Program-made: the position numbers and the translations under genes
The notes under the pieces: model-generated
Told to the model about the DNA's origin: nothing
Seen by the model: only the letters and a program-made list of their open reading frames with translations
Databases searched by the model: none
Assembly: GCA_019634925.1 (NCBI GenBank)
Contig: JAHCAL010000007.1
Location: 62,001-126,000, forward strand
Reading direction: 5' to 3'
Source of the DNA: Pseudomonadales bacterium
GTDB taxonomy: Bacteria; Pseudomonadota; Gammaproteobacteria; Pseudomonadales; Azotimanducaceae
DNA: 64,000 nt
Part shown: one piece after another, positions 34,569-42,149 of the stretch
How positions within the stretch are numbered: the first letter of the stretch is position 1
Layout: the number at the start of each line of letters is the position of its first letter

Positions 34569-35105
34569 TCACGGCGGCCCCGCTCCGAGCGCAAGATCGC
34601 GCTGCCAGTACCCGACGTCGACCCAGCGGCCGAGCTTCCAGCCGACCGACCGGAACCGGCCGATCGGGGCGAAACCGAGCCGCTCGTGCAGCGCCACGCT
34701 GGCCGGGTTCGGCAGCGCGATGCCGCCGATCGCGCTCCGGAAACCTGCACTCCCCAGGCGCGCGAGCAACGCCGGATACAGCAACGTGCCGACGCCGCGG
34801 CCCGTCCATGCCGCGGCGATGTAGATCGAGGTCTCGACCGTGAACCGGTAGGCGCTGCGCGGCCTCCACGCGCTCGCGTAGGCGTAGCCGGCGACCGTGC
34901 CCGCCACCTCGGCGATCAGCCACGGGTACCGCGCAGTCACATCGGCGATGCGCCGCACCATTTCGGCGACGGCGACCGGCTCCTCCTCGAACGTGATCAC
35001 GGTACCGTTCACGTGGTGGTTGTAGATCTCCGCGACCGCCGTGGCGTCGGCCGCCGTCGCGGGCCGGATCATCACCTGCCGGGATTCCAGGCGTTCTCCG
35101 TTCAC
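34569..35105 (-). CDS. GNAT N-acetyltransferase, phosphinothricin-acetyltransferase-like
   Basis: This 178-residue GNAT protein starts its fold at MIRPATAADATAVAEIYNHHV. It has TFEEEPVAV and the acetyl-CoA loop WTGRGVGTLLY, as in the Pat/Bar/YwnH group that acetylates phosphinothricin or methionine sulfone/sulfoximine. The GTG at 35105 has GGAG 10 bp upstream. An ATG 11 codons later is an alternative start. It lies 16 bp below the long-chain acyl-CoA synthetase, so it may be the last gene of the liv operon. Confidence 0.88.
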   Translation of the reverse strand: MNGERLESRQVMIRPATAADATAVAEIYNHHVNGTVITFEEEPVAVAEMVRRIADVTARYPWLIAEVAGTVAGYAYASAWRPRSAYRFTVETSIYIAAAWTGRGVGTLLYPALLARLGSAGFRSAIGGIALPNPASVALHERLGFAPIGRFRSVGWKLGRWVDVGYWQRDLALGAGPP

Positions 35106-35121
35106 GGGTGCGTTACTCCGG

Positions 35122-36936
35122 TCAGTAGAGCGTCTCGATCAGCGCCGCGTATTTTTCGTTCACCACCTTGCGCTTGAGCTTCATGGTGGGCGTCAGCTCC
35201 TCGTCCTCGGGATCCAGCAGCTGATCGATCAGCGCAAACCGCTTGACCGTCTCGACGCGGGCAAACCGCGCGTTCACCCGTTCGATCTCGGCACCGATCA
35301 GGTCGATCACCGCGCTAGCATGGCACAGGCTCGTAAAATTGGTGAACGGCACGTCGTTGTCCTGCGCGAACTTGGTGACGTTTTCCTGATCGATCATCAC
35401 GAGACAGGTCAGGTAGGCACGGCGGTCGCCGATCACCACCGCGTCGCTGATGTAAGGGGAGAACTTGAGCTGGTTCTCGATTTCGCTCGGCGTGATGTTC
35501 TTGCCGCCCGCGGTGATGATGATGTCCTTCATGCGATCGACGATGTACAGGAAGCCGTCCGCGTCGATGCGGCCGACGTCGCCGGTATGCAGCCAGCCGT
35601 CGCGGAAGGTCTCCGCGGTCTTCACCGGTTTGCGCCAGTAACCCTGGATGACGCCTGGTCCCCGGATCAGGATCTCGCCCTCGGGCGACAGCACGACGTC
35701 GGTCCCCGGCGTCGCCCGGCCGATGCTGCCGACCCGGTGCGCGTGCGGCGTATTCGCGGTCGCAATCCCCGTGCACTCGGTCTGTCCGTAGACCTCGTAC
35801 ATGGGGCGGCCGAGCGCCCAGTACCACTCGATCAGGTCCGGCGCGATCGGTGCGGCAGCCGTCGAGAGCCAGCGGCACCGGTCGATGCCGAGCAGGATGC
35901 GGACGTTCTTCAGCACCAGGACGTCGAGCACCGCGTGTACGGCTCGCAGCCAGACCGGCGCCGGCCGGTCGGCCTTGTGGTAGGCGGCCATCCTCGTACC
36001 GGTGCCGAGCGCGAGATCGTAGGCAAACCGACCGAACCGCGTGCCTTCCTTCAGCTTGATGACGACGCTGGAAAACTGTTTCTCCCAGACCCTCGGTACC
36101 GCGAAGTGGATCGTCGGTGCGATCTCCTGCTGGTCCTGCAGGGCGGTCTCCTGGCTCTCGACGAGGTTAACGACGGAGCACGACTCGATCACGGCGAAGG
36201 TGTAGAACATCCGCCCGGCGACGTGCGCGAGCGGCAGGAACGCCAGCTGCTCGTCGGTCTCGCGGATGCCGTAGACCGCCTGCAGGTTGCGCATCATGTA
36301 CAGCATGTTGCGCTGGCTGATCATGGCGCCCTTGGGCGGACCGGTGGTGCCGGAGGTATAGGTGAGGATCATGAGATCGTCCGGCCGGGCGGCCGCGATC
36401 TCGCTCGTCCAGGCATCCGGATGCTGCGCCGCGTACTCGCGGCCGAGCGCCAGCAGTGCGGCGAAGCTCATGCACTGCGGATCACGCAGGTTGCGCAGGC
36501 CCTCCATGTCGAACACGATGATCCGCACCAGGCTCGGCGTGCGCGCGCGCACCTCGAGCACCTTGTCGAGCTGTTCCTCGTCTTCCGCGAAATAGAAGCG
36601 CGTACCGCTGTCGTTGATCAGGTATTCCACCTGGGTCGGCGAGTCCGTGGGATAGACGCCGTTCGTCACGCCGCCGACGCCGATGATCCCGAGGTCGGCG
36701 AACAGCCATTCCTTGCAGATCTCGGCCGCCACCGAGCAGACGTCACCGCGTTCCAGGCCCAGTGCCTTCAAGCCGAGCCCGACCAGCATCGCCTGCTCGC
36801 CCCAGTCAGCCCAGGTATATTCGTTCCAGATCCCGAGGTCCTTCTCACGCAGCGCGACCTTGGCGGCGCGTTCGTGCACGCGTTTCGCGAAGAGCGCGGA
36901 TACCGTCCGGCAGCCGTCGACGACCGGTTCGCTCAT
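35122..36936 (-). CDS. long-chain acyl-CoA synthetase (FadD15/FACS type)
   Basis: The 604-residue AMP-forming ligase is of the long-chain type. It has YTSGTTGPPKGAM near 194-206, EVYGQTECTGI, and the hinge GFLYIVDRMKDIIITAGGKN. The C-terminus ends with the usual LTPTMKLKRKVV. It is longer than the two ligases at 15137 and 23179 and belongs to a different branch. The start overlaps the livF stop by 4 bp. A CoA ligase inside a liv-type ABC operon suggests that the imported compound is a carboxylic acid activated on entry. Confidence 0.93.
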   Translation of the reverse strand: MSEPVVDGCRTVSALFAKRVHERAAKVALREKDLGIWNEYTWADWGEQAMLVGLGLKALGLERGDVCSVAAEICKEWLFADLGIIGVGGVTNGVYPTDSPTQVEYLINDSGTRFYFAEDEEQLDKVLEVRARTPSLVRIIVFDMEGLRNLRDPQCMSFAALLALGREYAAQHPDAWTSEIAAARPDDLMILTYTSGTTGPPKGAMISQRNMLYMMRNLQAVYGIRETDEQLAFLPLAHVAGRMFYTFAVIESCSVVNLVESQETALQDQQEIAPTIHFAVPRVWEKQFSSVVIKLKEGTRFGRFAYDLALGTGTRMAAYHKADRPAPVWLRAVHAVLDVLVLKNVRILLGIDRCRWLSTAAAPIAPDLIEWYWALGRPMYEVYGQTECTGIATANTPHAHRVGSIGRATPGTDVVLSPEGEILIRGPGVIQGYWRKPVKTAETFRDGWLHTGDVGRIDADGFLYIVDRMKDIIITAGGKNITPSEIENQLKFSPYISDAVVIGDRRAYLTCLVMIDQENVTKFAQDNDVPFTNFTSLCHASAVIDLIGAEIERVNARFARVETVKRFALIDQLLDPEDEELTPTMKLKRKVVNEKYAALIETLY

Positions 36937-37697
36937 CGCCAGGTCTTCCGCTGCTTCCAGCGTCGCACGCCGCGCACGCCGGCCTCTTTCTGGCCCAAGT
37001 AGAAGGCCTGGATGTCGGTGGCCTGCATCAAACGGGCGCAGGTGTCTTCCATGACGATACGGCCGTTTTCCATCACGTAGCCATAATCGGCGATCGCCAG
37101 CGCCATGCGTGCATTCTGCTCGACCAGCAGCACGGTGACGCCCTGTTCGCTATTCAGCCGCGTGACGATCGTGCCGATTTCCTGCACCAGTCGGGGCGAC
37201 AGACCGAGCGACGGTTCGTCGAGCAGCATGAGGCGCGGCCGCAGCATGAGCGCACGGCCGATCGCAAGCATCTGCTGCTGACCGCCGGAGAGATACGCTG
37301 CCTGACGCCGGGCGAGTTCGGTCAGCACCGGAAAGTACCCGTACACCATGGCGAGGTCCGCATCGATTCCGCGATCACGTCGCGAGAAGGCGCCCATGCG
37401 CAGGTTCTCCTCGACGGTGAGGAATGGAAAGACCTCGCGTCCTTCCGGCACGTGGGCGATGCCGAGCCGGGCGATGCGATCGGGGTCACGGCCCTCGATC
37501 GACTCGCCGGCGAACGTCACGACGCCGCGGCTCGGGTCCATCGCGCCGCTGATGGTCTTGAGCACCGTGGTCTTGCCGGCGCCATTGCCGCCGAGCAGCG
37601 TCACGATGCGCCCTGCCTCGATCTGCATGGAAACCCCACGGACCGCCTGGATGGGTCCGTAGTTGGTCTCCACGTTGCGCAATTCGAGCAGAGCCAC
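36933..37697 (-). CDS. livF: branched-chain amino-acid-type ABC transporter ATPase (LivF-like)
   Basis: The 254-residue ABC ATPase has Walker A GGNGAGKTT, signature LSGGQQQML, Walker B LMLLDEPSLGLSP and the H-loop region LLVEQNARMAL. These are diagnostic of LivF. It overlaps the acyl-CoA synthetase start by 4 bp and follows livG by 5 bp. A C-terminal extension of about 20 residues (Lys/Arg-rich) is unusual. With livG, livM and livH it makes a complete importer apart from the binding protein. Confidence 0.93.
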   Translation of the reverse strand: MALLELRNVETNYGPIQAVRGVSMQIEAGRIVTLLGGNGAGKTTVLKTISGAMDPSRGVVTFAGESIEGRDPDRIARLGIAHVPEGREVFPFLTVEENLRMGAFSRRDRGIDADLAMVYGYFPVLTELARRQAAYLSGGQQQMLAIGRALMLRPRLMLLDEPSLGLSPRLVQEIGTIVTRLNSEQGVTVLLVEQNARMALAIADYGYVMENGRIVMEDTCARLMQATDIQAFYLGQKEAGVRGVRRWKQRKTWR

Positions 37698-37702
37698 CGG
37701 TT

Positions 37703-38461
37703 TCAGTCCCCCAGGTACGCGCGCAGCACGTCGGGGTGGCGGCGCACCTCCTCGGGCGCGCCGATCGTCAGCAGGGCGCCATCGGCCAGCGCCATGACCC
37801 GGTCCGATGCACGCGCAACGAGGTTCATATCGTGCTCGACCATGATGACGGTGATGCCGAGTTCCTCGTTGATGTCCTCGATCCAGAATGCGAGGTCCTC
37901 GGTTTCCTCCGGGTTCAGACCCGACGAGGGCTCGTCGAGCAACAGCAGGCGCGGCTTGAGACAGAGGGCGCGCGCGACCTCGACCATCTTGCGGATCCCG
38001 TACGGCAGGTTGGCGATGACCTGATCCCGGTAGTGCTGCAGGTCGAGCAGGTCGATGACGTCTTCCGCCGTCCTGCGGAACGCGAGTTCCTGCCGGCGCA
38101 CGGCAGGCAGGAACAGCAGATCCTGCACGAGGCCGGTGCGCCGGTACACGTGACAGCCGATCAGCAGGTTGTTGAGCACGGTTTCGCGCTCGAAGAGTTC
38201 GGTGTTCTGGAACGTCCGTGCGATACCGCGTTCCGCCACACCATGGCGCGGGAGGCGCGTGATGTCGGCGCCGTCGAACAGGAGCCGGCCGCCGTCGACG
38301 TCATAGAACCTGCTGATCAGGTTGAAGATGGTGGTCTTGCCGGCGCCGTTCGGCCCGACGATGCTGAACACCTCGCCCGCCTCGACGGCGAACGAGAGAT
38401 CCTGCACGGCGCGCACACCGCCGAAGCTGACCCCGATCCGTTCCGCTACCAGGAGGCTCAC
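37703..38461 (-). CDS. livG: branched-chain amino-acid-type ABC transporter ATPase (LivG-like)
   Basis: The 252-residue ABC ATPase has Walker A GPNGAGKTT, the LivG-specific C-terminal end (EVRRHPDVLRAYLGD) and Walker B LLLLDEPSSGLNPEE. The signature region, PYGIRKMVEVARAL, deviates from LSGGQ, as in many LivG proteins. It overlaps the livM stop by 4 bp. It serves a liv-type importer whose ligand is not known. Confidence 0.93.
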   Translation of the reverse strand: MSLLVAERIGVSFGGVRAVQDLSFAVEAGEVFSIVGPNGAGKTTIFNLISRFYDVDGGRLLFDGADITRLPRHGVAERGIARTFQNTELFERETVLNNLLIGCHVYRRTGLVQDLLFLPAVRRQELAFRRTAEDVIDLLDLQHYRDQVIANLPYGIRKMVEVARALCLKPRLLLLDEPSSGLNPEETEDLAFWIEDINEELGITVIMVEHDMNLVARASDRVMALADGALLTIGAPEEVRRHPDVLRAYLGD

Positions 38462-39534
38462 TGCAGCCGCTCCGTGCGCAGGTACTGTTTCTGCCGCTTG
38501 TGGGTGGCGCGCCGGTACAGCGGGAAGGCGTCGAGCCAGGCACGTACCTTGATCCAGCGTCCGTAGATGCCGAGCGGTTCGTAGATCAGGAACAGGATCA
38601 GGATGAGTCCGAAGATGCCCGGCTCCAGGCCCGGCAGTTGCGCCACGGCAGGCGGCAGCGTATCGCGCAGCACGGCGAGTCCCTGCGGCAGCAGACCGAT
38701 GAAGATCGCGCCGAAGACCGCTCCGTGCAGCGAGCCGAGCCCACCGACCACGACCATCAGAAGGAGCTGGATCGAGATCAGGAAGGTGAACGCATCGGGC
38801 GCGAGGTAGCCGATCTTGTGCGCAAACAGCCCGCCGGCCAGACCCGTAAAACCGGCCGACAGCGCGAATGCGAGCGCCTTGGTGCGCGCGATGTGGATGC
38901 CCATGCTCTCCGCCGAGATCTCCGAATCACGCACCGCCAGCATGGCGCGCCCGCTCGGACTGCGCAGCAGGTTCAATGCGAGCCACAGCACCAGCACGAG
39001 CACCCCGAGGCACAGCAGGTAGAAAGCGGTCGGCCCGGTGAAGTCCATGCCGAGCCAGGTGGCCGCGGGTACCGCCATGCCGCGAAAACCGCCGGTGACC
39101 GAGGTCCAGTTCATGATCAGGTGCTCGACGATCACCGCGAAGGCCAGGGTGGCCACGGCCAGGTAGATGCCGGTCATGCGCACCGCCGGCAGGGCGACGA
39201 GCCCACCCACGGCCGCCGTGAGCAAGGTCGCGGCCGCGAGCGCCGCGGGGAACGGCCAGCCGCGCACGAGCAGATACGCCTGCGCGTAGGCACCGATGGC
39301 GAGGAACGCGGCATGCCCCAGGCTCACCAGGCCCGTGTAACCGACCAGCAGCATGAGCCCGACGCCGGCGATGGCATAGATGAAGACCAGTGCGAGTTCG
39401 CCGAGATAGAAACGGTCGAGCAGCAGTGGCGCGGCGAGCAGGACGAGCAGGAGCAGCCCGTACCAGAAGCGCTGGCCACCGTGGCGGAACAGCGCGAGAT
39501 CCTGTTCGTAGCGGGTCTTGCGGATGAAACGCAC
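38458..39534 (-). CDS. livM: branched-chain amino-acid-type ABC transporter permease (LivM-like)
   Basis: This 358-residue permease has about ten hydrophobic segments and the family landmark VSLGHAAFLAIGAYAQAYL. The EAA-like loop is LGSLHGAVFGAIFIGLLP. It lies 4 bp from livH and overlaps livG. Its C-terminal basic tail (RRATHKRQKQYLRTERLQ) is longer than usual. Confidence 0.93.
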   Translation of the reverse strand: MRFIRKTRYEQDLALFRHGGQRFWYGLLLLVLLAAPLLLDRFYLGELALVFIYAIAGVGLMLLVGYTGLVSLGHAAFLAIGAYAQAYLLVRGWPFPAALAAATLLTAAVGGLVALPAVRMTGIYLAVATLAFAVIVEHLIMNWTSVTGGFRGMAVPAATWLGMDFTGPTAFYLLCLGVLVLVLWLALNLLRSPSGRAMLAVRDSEISAESMGIHIARTKALAFALSAGFTGLAGGLFAHKIGYLAPDAFTFLISIQLLLMVVVGGLGSLHGAVFGAIFIGLLPQGLAVLRDTLPPAVAQLPGLEPGIFGLILILFLIYEPLGIYGRWIKVRAWLDAFPLYRRATHKRQKQYLRTERLQ

Positions 39535-39538
39535 GGCG

Positions 39539-40408
39539 CTAGACCTTCTTGCGGTGCATGGTGGCGAAGAGCCCCTGCGGACGCAGGACGAGCATGACCA
39601 GCAGGATCACATAGGCACTCATGTCGGCAAAGCCCGGCGGCAGGTACAGACCGGCGAACTGCTCGGCGAGCCCCACCACCAGGCCGCCGATGATCGCACC
39701 GGGCAGGCTGCCGAAACCGCCGACGATGGCGGCGGCAAAGGCCTTGATGCCGATGAAGCCCATCAGCGGGTCGACCAGCGACACCGGCGCGGTCAGAATG
39801 CCGGCGCAGGTGGCGATGACCGCCGAAAGCGCCCAGACCAGCGAGTAGATGCGCTTGACCGGAATGCCCACGTAGTAGGCCGCCAGCTGGTTCTGCGACG
39901 CAGCCTGCATGGCGATCCCGAGCCGGGTGAAGCGGAAAAAGCCGAACAGGAGCCCGCACAGCAGCAGCGTTCCGCCAACGATCGCGATGCTTTCGAATCC
40001 GATCACGAGTTCACCGATCTCGAGCACCCTGCCGGAGTACGGCGTCTCCAGCGGCCGCGGATTGCTGCCCCAGATGGCGCCCGCGATCGCACGCAGCACG
40101 AAACCGAGCCCGATGGTGAGCATGAGCACCGCGAAGTGCGGCTCGCCGATCATGGGACGCAGCAGCAGGCGCTCGAGCACCACGCCGATGACGGCCATGG
40201 CGACGAGTGCCGCCAGCACGCCGCTCAGGAACGGCATGCCGAGCACGTTGACGAAGGTGACCGCCATGAACGCGCCGACCATCATGAGGTCGCCCTGCGC
40301 GAAGTTGACCATCTCCGTGGCCTTGTAGATCAGCACGAAGCCGAGCGCGATCAGACCGTACACGCAACCCTGCGAGACACCGCTGACCAGCAGTTGGAAG
40401 ACTTCCAC
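39539..40408 (-). CDS. livH: branched-chain amino-acid-type ABC transporter permease (LivH-like)
   Basis: This 289-residue permease begins MEVFQLLVSGVSQGCVYGLI, typical of LivH. It has MVNFAQGDLMMVGAFMAV and the EAA-like segment GGFGSLPGAIIGGLVVGL. It is the first transporter gene of the operon, 51 bp below the GST gene, and is probably co-transcribed with it. Confidence 0.94.
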   Translation of the reverse strand: MEVFQLLVSGVSQGCVYGLIALGFVLIYKATEMVNFAQGDLMMVGAFMAVTFVNVLGMPFLSGVLAALVAMAVIGVVLERLLLRPMIGEPHFAVLMLTIGLGFVLRAIAGAIWGSNPRPLETPYSGRVLEIGELVIGFESIAIVGGTLLLCGLLFGFFRFTRLGIAMQAASQNQLAAYYVGIPVKRIYSLVWALSAVIATCAGILTAPVSLVDPLMGFIGIKAFAAAIVGGFGSLPGAIIGGLVVGLAEQFAGLYLPPGFADMSAYVILLVMLVLRPQGLFATMHRKKV

Positions 40409-40459
40409 GTGCAGCTTTCCCGAACCGGTCTGCCCGACCCTGCCTGCCCGACGCCGCGC

Positions 40460-41272
40460 TCAGACCGGGAACGGATCGATGAACCGGATGTTGCCTTTCG
40501 CGAGGCCGGCCTGGACGATCTCGATGCCCCCGGTCTTCACCATCCACTCCAGGCGATGGTCGCGGTACTCGCGCTTGAACAGGCCCTGCTCCATCGCCTG
40601 GCGGACGGCCTCGAGACTCACCGCGGCGCTGTCGAATCCGACCGCGGCGGCTGCCTTGGCGCACGCGGCGACGCTCTGGCGCTGGTTCGCCCGGGCAAGC
40701 CACTCTGCAAGGCGCGATCCCTGTGCCGGTCGATGGCCGAAGCCACTCGCGCCGTTGACATAAGGCACCACGGACAGGTCGCCCCAGCCGAATGCAGCGC
40801 CGTTGAACCAGGGTCGGTCGCCCAGCTGCGCCTCCAGCCAGCGGTACCAGTCGGCGATCTGCTCGCCGGCTTTCGCGAGCATGGCCTCCGCGAGTGCGCC
40901 GTTCGCGCGGCCGAAGTTGCGGATCTCGGACATGCCCCAGGTGATTGCCTCGAAGTGGGTGTCCATCGCTTCTTCCAGCATGCGCACGCGCGCACGCTCC
41001 GCAGGCAGAGCGGGCAGCAGCGGCGGCTCCGGCCAGCGGTCCTCGATATATTCGAGGATCACCGTAGAGTCGAACACCGCCACCTCGCCATCGACCAGCG
41101 CGGGCACCTCGCCGCGCGGGCTCACCCGGGCGAAGTCCCCGCCCGTGTTCCCGCTGCCGATATTGCCCGGGAGCGGCGCATCGAACGCGACGCCCTTCTC
41201 CATGAGCGCGATCTTGACCTTCTGTCCGTATGGCGACAGCGGATGATCGAAGACGATGACGGATGCGGCCAA
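40460..41272 (-). CDS. glutathione S-transferase family protein
   Basis: The 270-residue GST has an N-terminal thioredoxin-like domain with DHPLSPYGQKVKIAL (candidate catalytic Ser/Tyr) and PRGEVPALVDGEVAVFDS (the cis-Pro and glutathione gamma-glutamyl site). An all-helical C-terminal domain follows. It is longer than usual, with about 40 extra C-terminal residues. The start is 67 bp from the divergent halohydrin-dehalogenase-like gene. Since several GSTs open epoxides, a shared role is conceivable but unproven. Confidence 0.9.
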   Translation of the reverse strand: MAASVIVFDHPLSPYGQKVKIALMEKGVAFDAPLPGNIGSGNTGGDFARVSPRGEVPALVDGEVAVFDSTVILEYIEDRWPEPPLLPALPAERARVRMLEEAMDTHFEAITWGMSEIRNFGRANGALAEAMLAKAGEQIADWYRWLEAQLGDRPWFNGAAFGWGDLSVVPYVNGASGFGHRPAQGSRLAEWLARANQRQSVAACAKAAAAVGFDSAAVSLEAVRQAMEQGLFKREYRDHRLEWMVKTGGIEIVQAGLAKGNIRFIDPFPV

Positions 41273-41339
41273 GATGACTCTCCAGCTCAGGCGAAATCCG
41301 CGTAACCTTACCCCATCTGATCAGCGAAAGGAGCCATCC
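41273..41339. promoter_or_regulatory. short divergent promoter, GST / dehalogenase-like SDR
   Basis: This 67-bp spacer contains the palindrome CTGATCAG at 41317-41324. AAAGGAG follows as the ribosome-binding site for the GTG start at 41340. The short distance implies overlapping promoters and coordinated control. Confidence 0.4.
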
Positions 41340-42068
41340 GTGAGCGCCACCTCCGAACCCTCATCCGAACGCATCTCTGAACGCTCCGCAGCGCGCCTGT
41401 CCGGCCGGCGCGTGGTCGTCACCCAGGCCGACGACTACATGGGCCCGGACACGGTCGAGCTGTTCCGCGCGGAAGGCGCCGAGGTGATCGCGGACACACG
41501 CGACCTCACCCGGGCCGGCGCGTGCGAGGCCCTGATCGCGGAGGCCGGACACGTCGATGTCCTGATCGCGAACCTGGCCGCACCGAACTACTCGGGAACC
41601 CCCGTCACCGCGCTAGACGATGTGGTCTGGGCGCACGTGTTCGACGTGATGGTGCACCCGCTGCACCGCCTGACCCGCGCGGTGCTGCCGCAGATGATCG
41701 GGCGCCGGCGCGGCAAGATCGTCGTCTACGGCAGCGCCGTGGCGCTGAAAGGACTCAAGACCCTCGCCGCTTACAGTGCCGCGCGCGCCGCCCAGGTGGG
41801 GTACGTGCAGGCGGTCGGCGTCGAGGTCGCGCCGCACAACGTGCAGGTCAACCTGATCGCGCAGAACTATGTCGAGAATCCCGTCTACTACCCGGCCGCG
41901 CTGCGTGAAAAGCCGTCGTTCCAGCAGTCGCTCGCCCGCCAGGTACCGCTCGGCCGGCTCGCCACGGCACGCGAGGACGCGGCGTTCGCGCTGTTCCTGG
42001 CCGGTGACGAGAGCGACTTCTTCGTCGGCCAGGCCATCCCGTTCAGCGGCGGTTGGGTTCAACGCTGA
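41340..42068 (+). CDS. halohydrin-dehalogenase-like SDR (S-Y-R triad)
   Basis: The 242-residue SDR-fold protein lacks the Gly-rich NAD(P) motif. At the equivalent place it has Thr28-x4-Tyr33-x-Gly35 (VTQADDYMG). The catalytic residues read Ser132, Tyr145 and Arg149 (S-x12-Y-x3-R, in AAYSAARAA), with Arg replacing the usual SDR Lys. Thr-x4-Phe/Tyr-x-Gly plus S-x12-Y-x3-R is the published fingerprint of halohydrin dehalogenases, which close vicinal halohydrins to epoxides and open epoxides with halide, cyanide, azide or nitrite. QNYVENPVYYP parallels the halide-pocket loop of HheC. The start GTG at 41340 has AAAGGAG upstream. A Ser/Glu-rich N-terminal extension of about 20 residues precedes the fold. 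An inactive or differently acting SDR is the alternative. Confidence 0.82.
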   Translation: MSATSEPSSERISERSAARLSGRRVVVTQADDYMGPDTVELFRAEGAEVIADTRDLTRAGACEALIAEAGHVDVLIANLAAPNYSGTPVTALDDVVWAHVFDVMVHPLHRLTRAVLPQMIGRRRGKIVVYGSAVALKGLKTLAAYSAARAAQVGYVQAVGVEVAPHNVQVNLIAQNYVENPVYYPAALREKPSFQQSLARQVPLGRLATAREDAAFALFLAGDESDFFVGQAIPFSGGWVQR

Positions 42069-42149
42069 GCTGGATTACCATCGCCGGCAGGCGTTTTTCA
42101 TAACGCGTTCTGATCCGCAGCGCCACGCGTCCAGAGGGGGACAGCCAGC

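Noticed and set aside
35041-37002. A 653-codon plus-strand frame opposite the long-chain acyl-CoA synthetase
   Set aside because: It lacks any recognisable fold and is a shadow of the minus-strand ligase.
41340-42068. An ordinary NAD(P)-dependent SDR
   Set aside because: There is no TGxxxGxG loop, and the catalytic Lys is replaced by Arg in an exact S-x12-Y-x3-R pattern.
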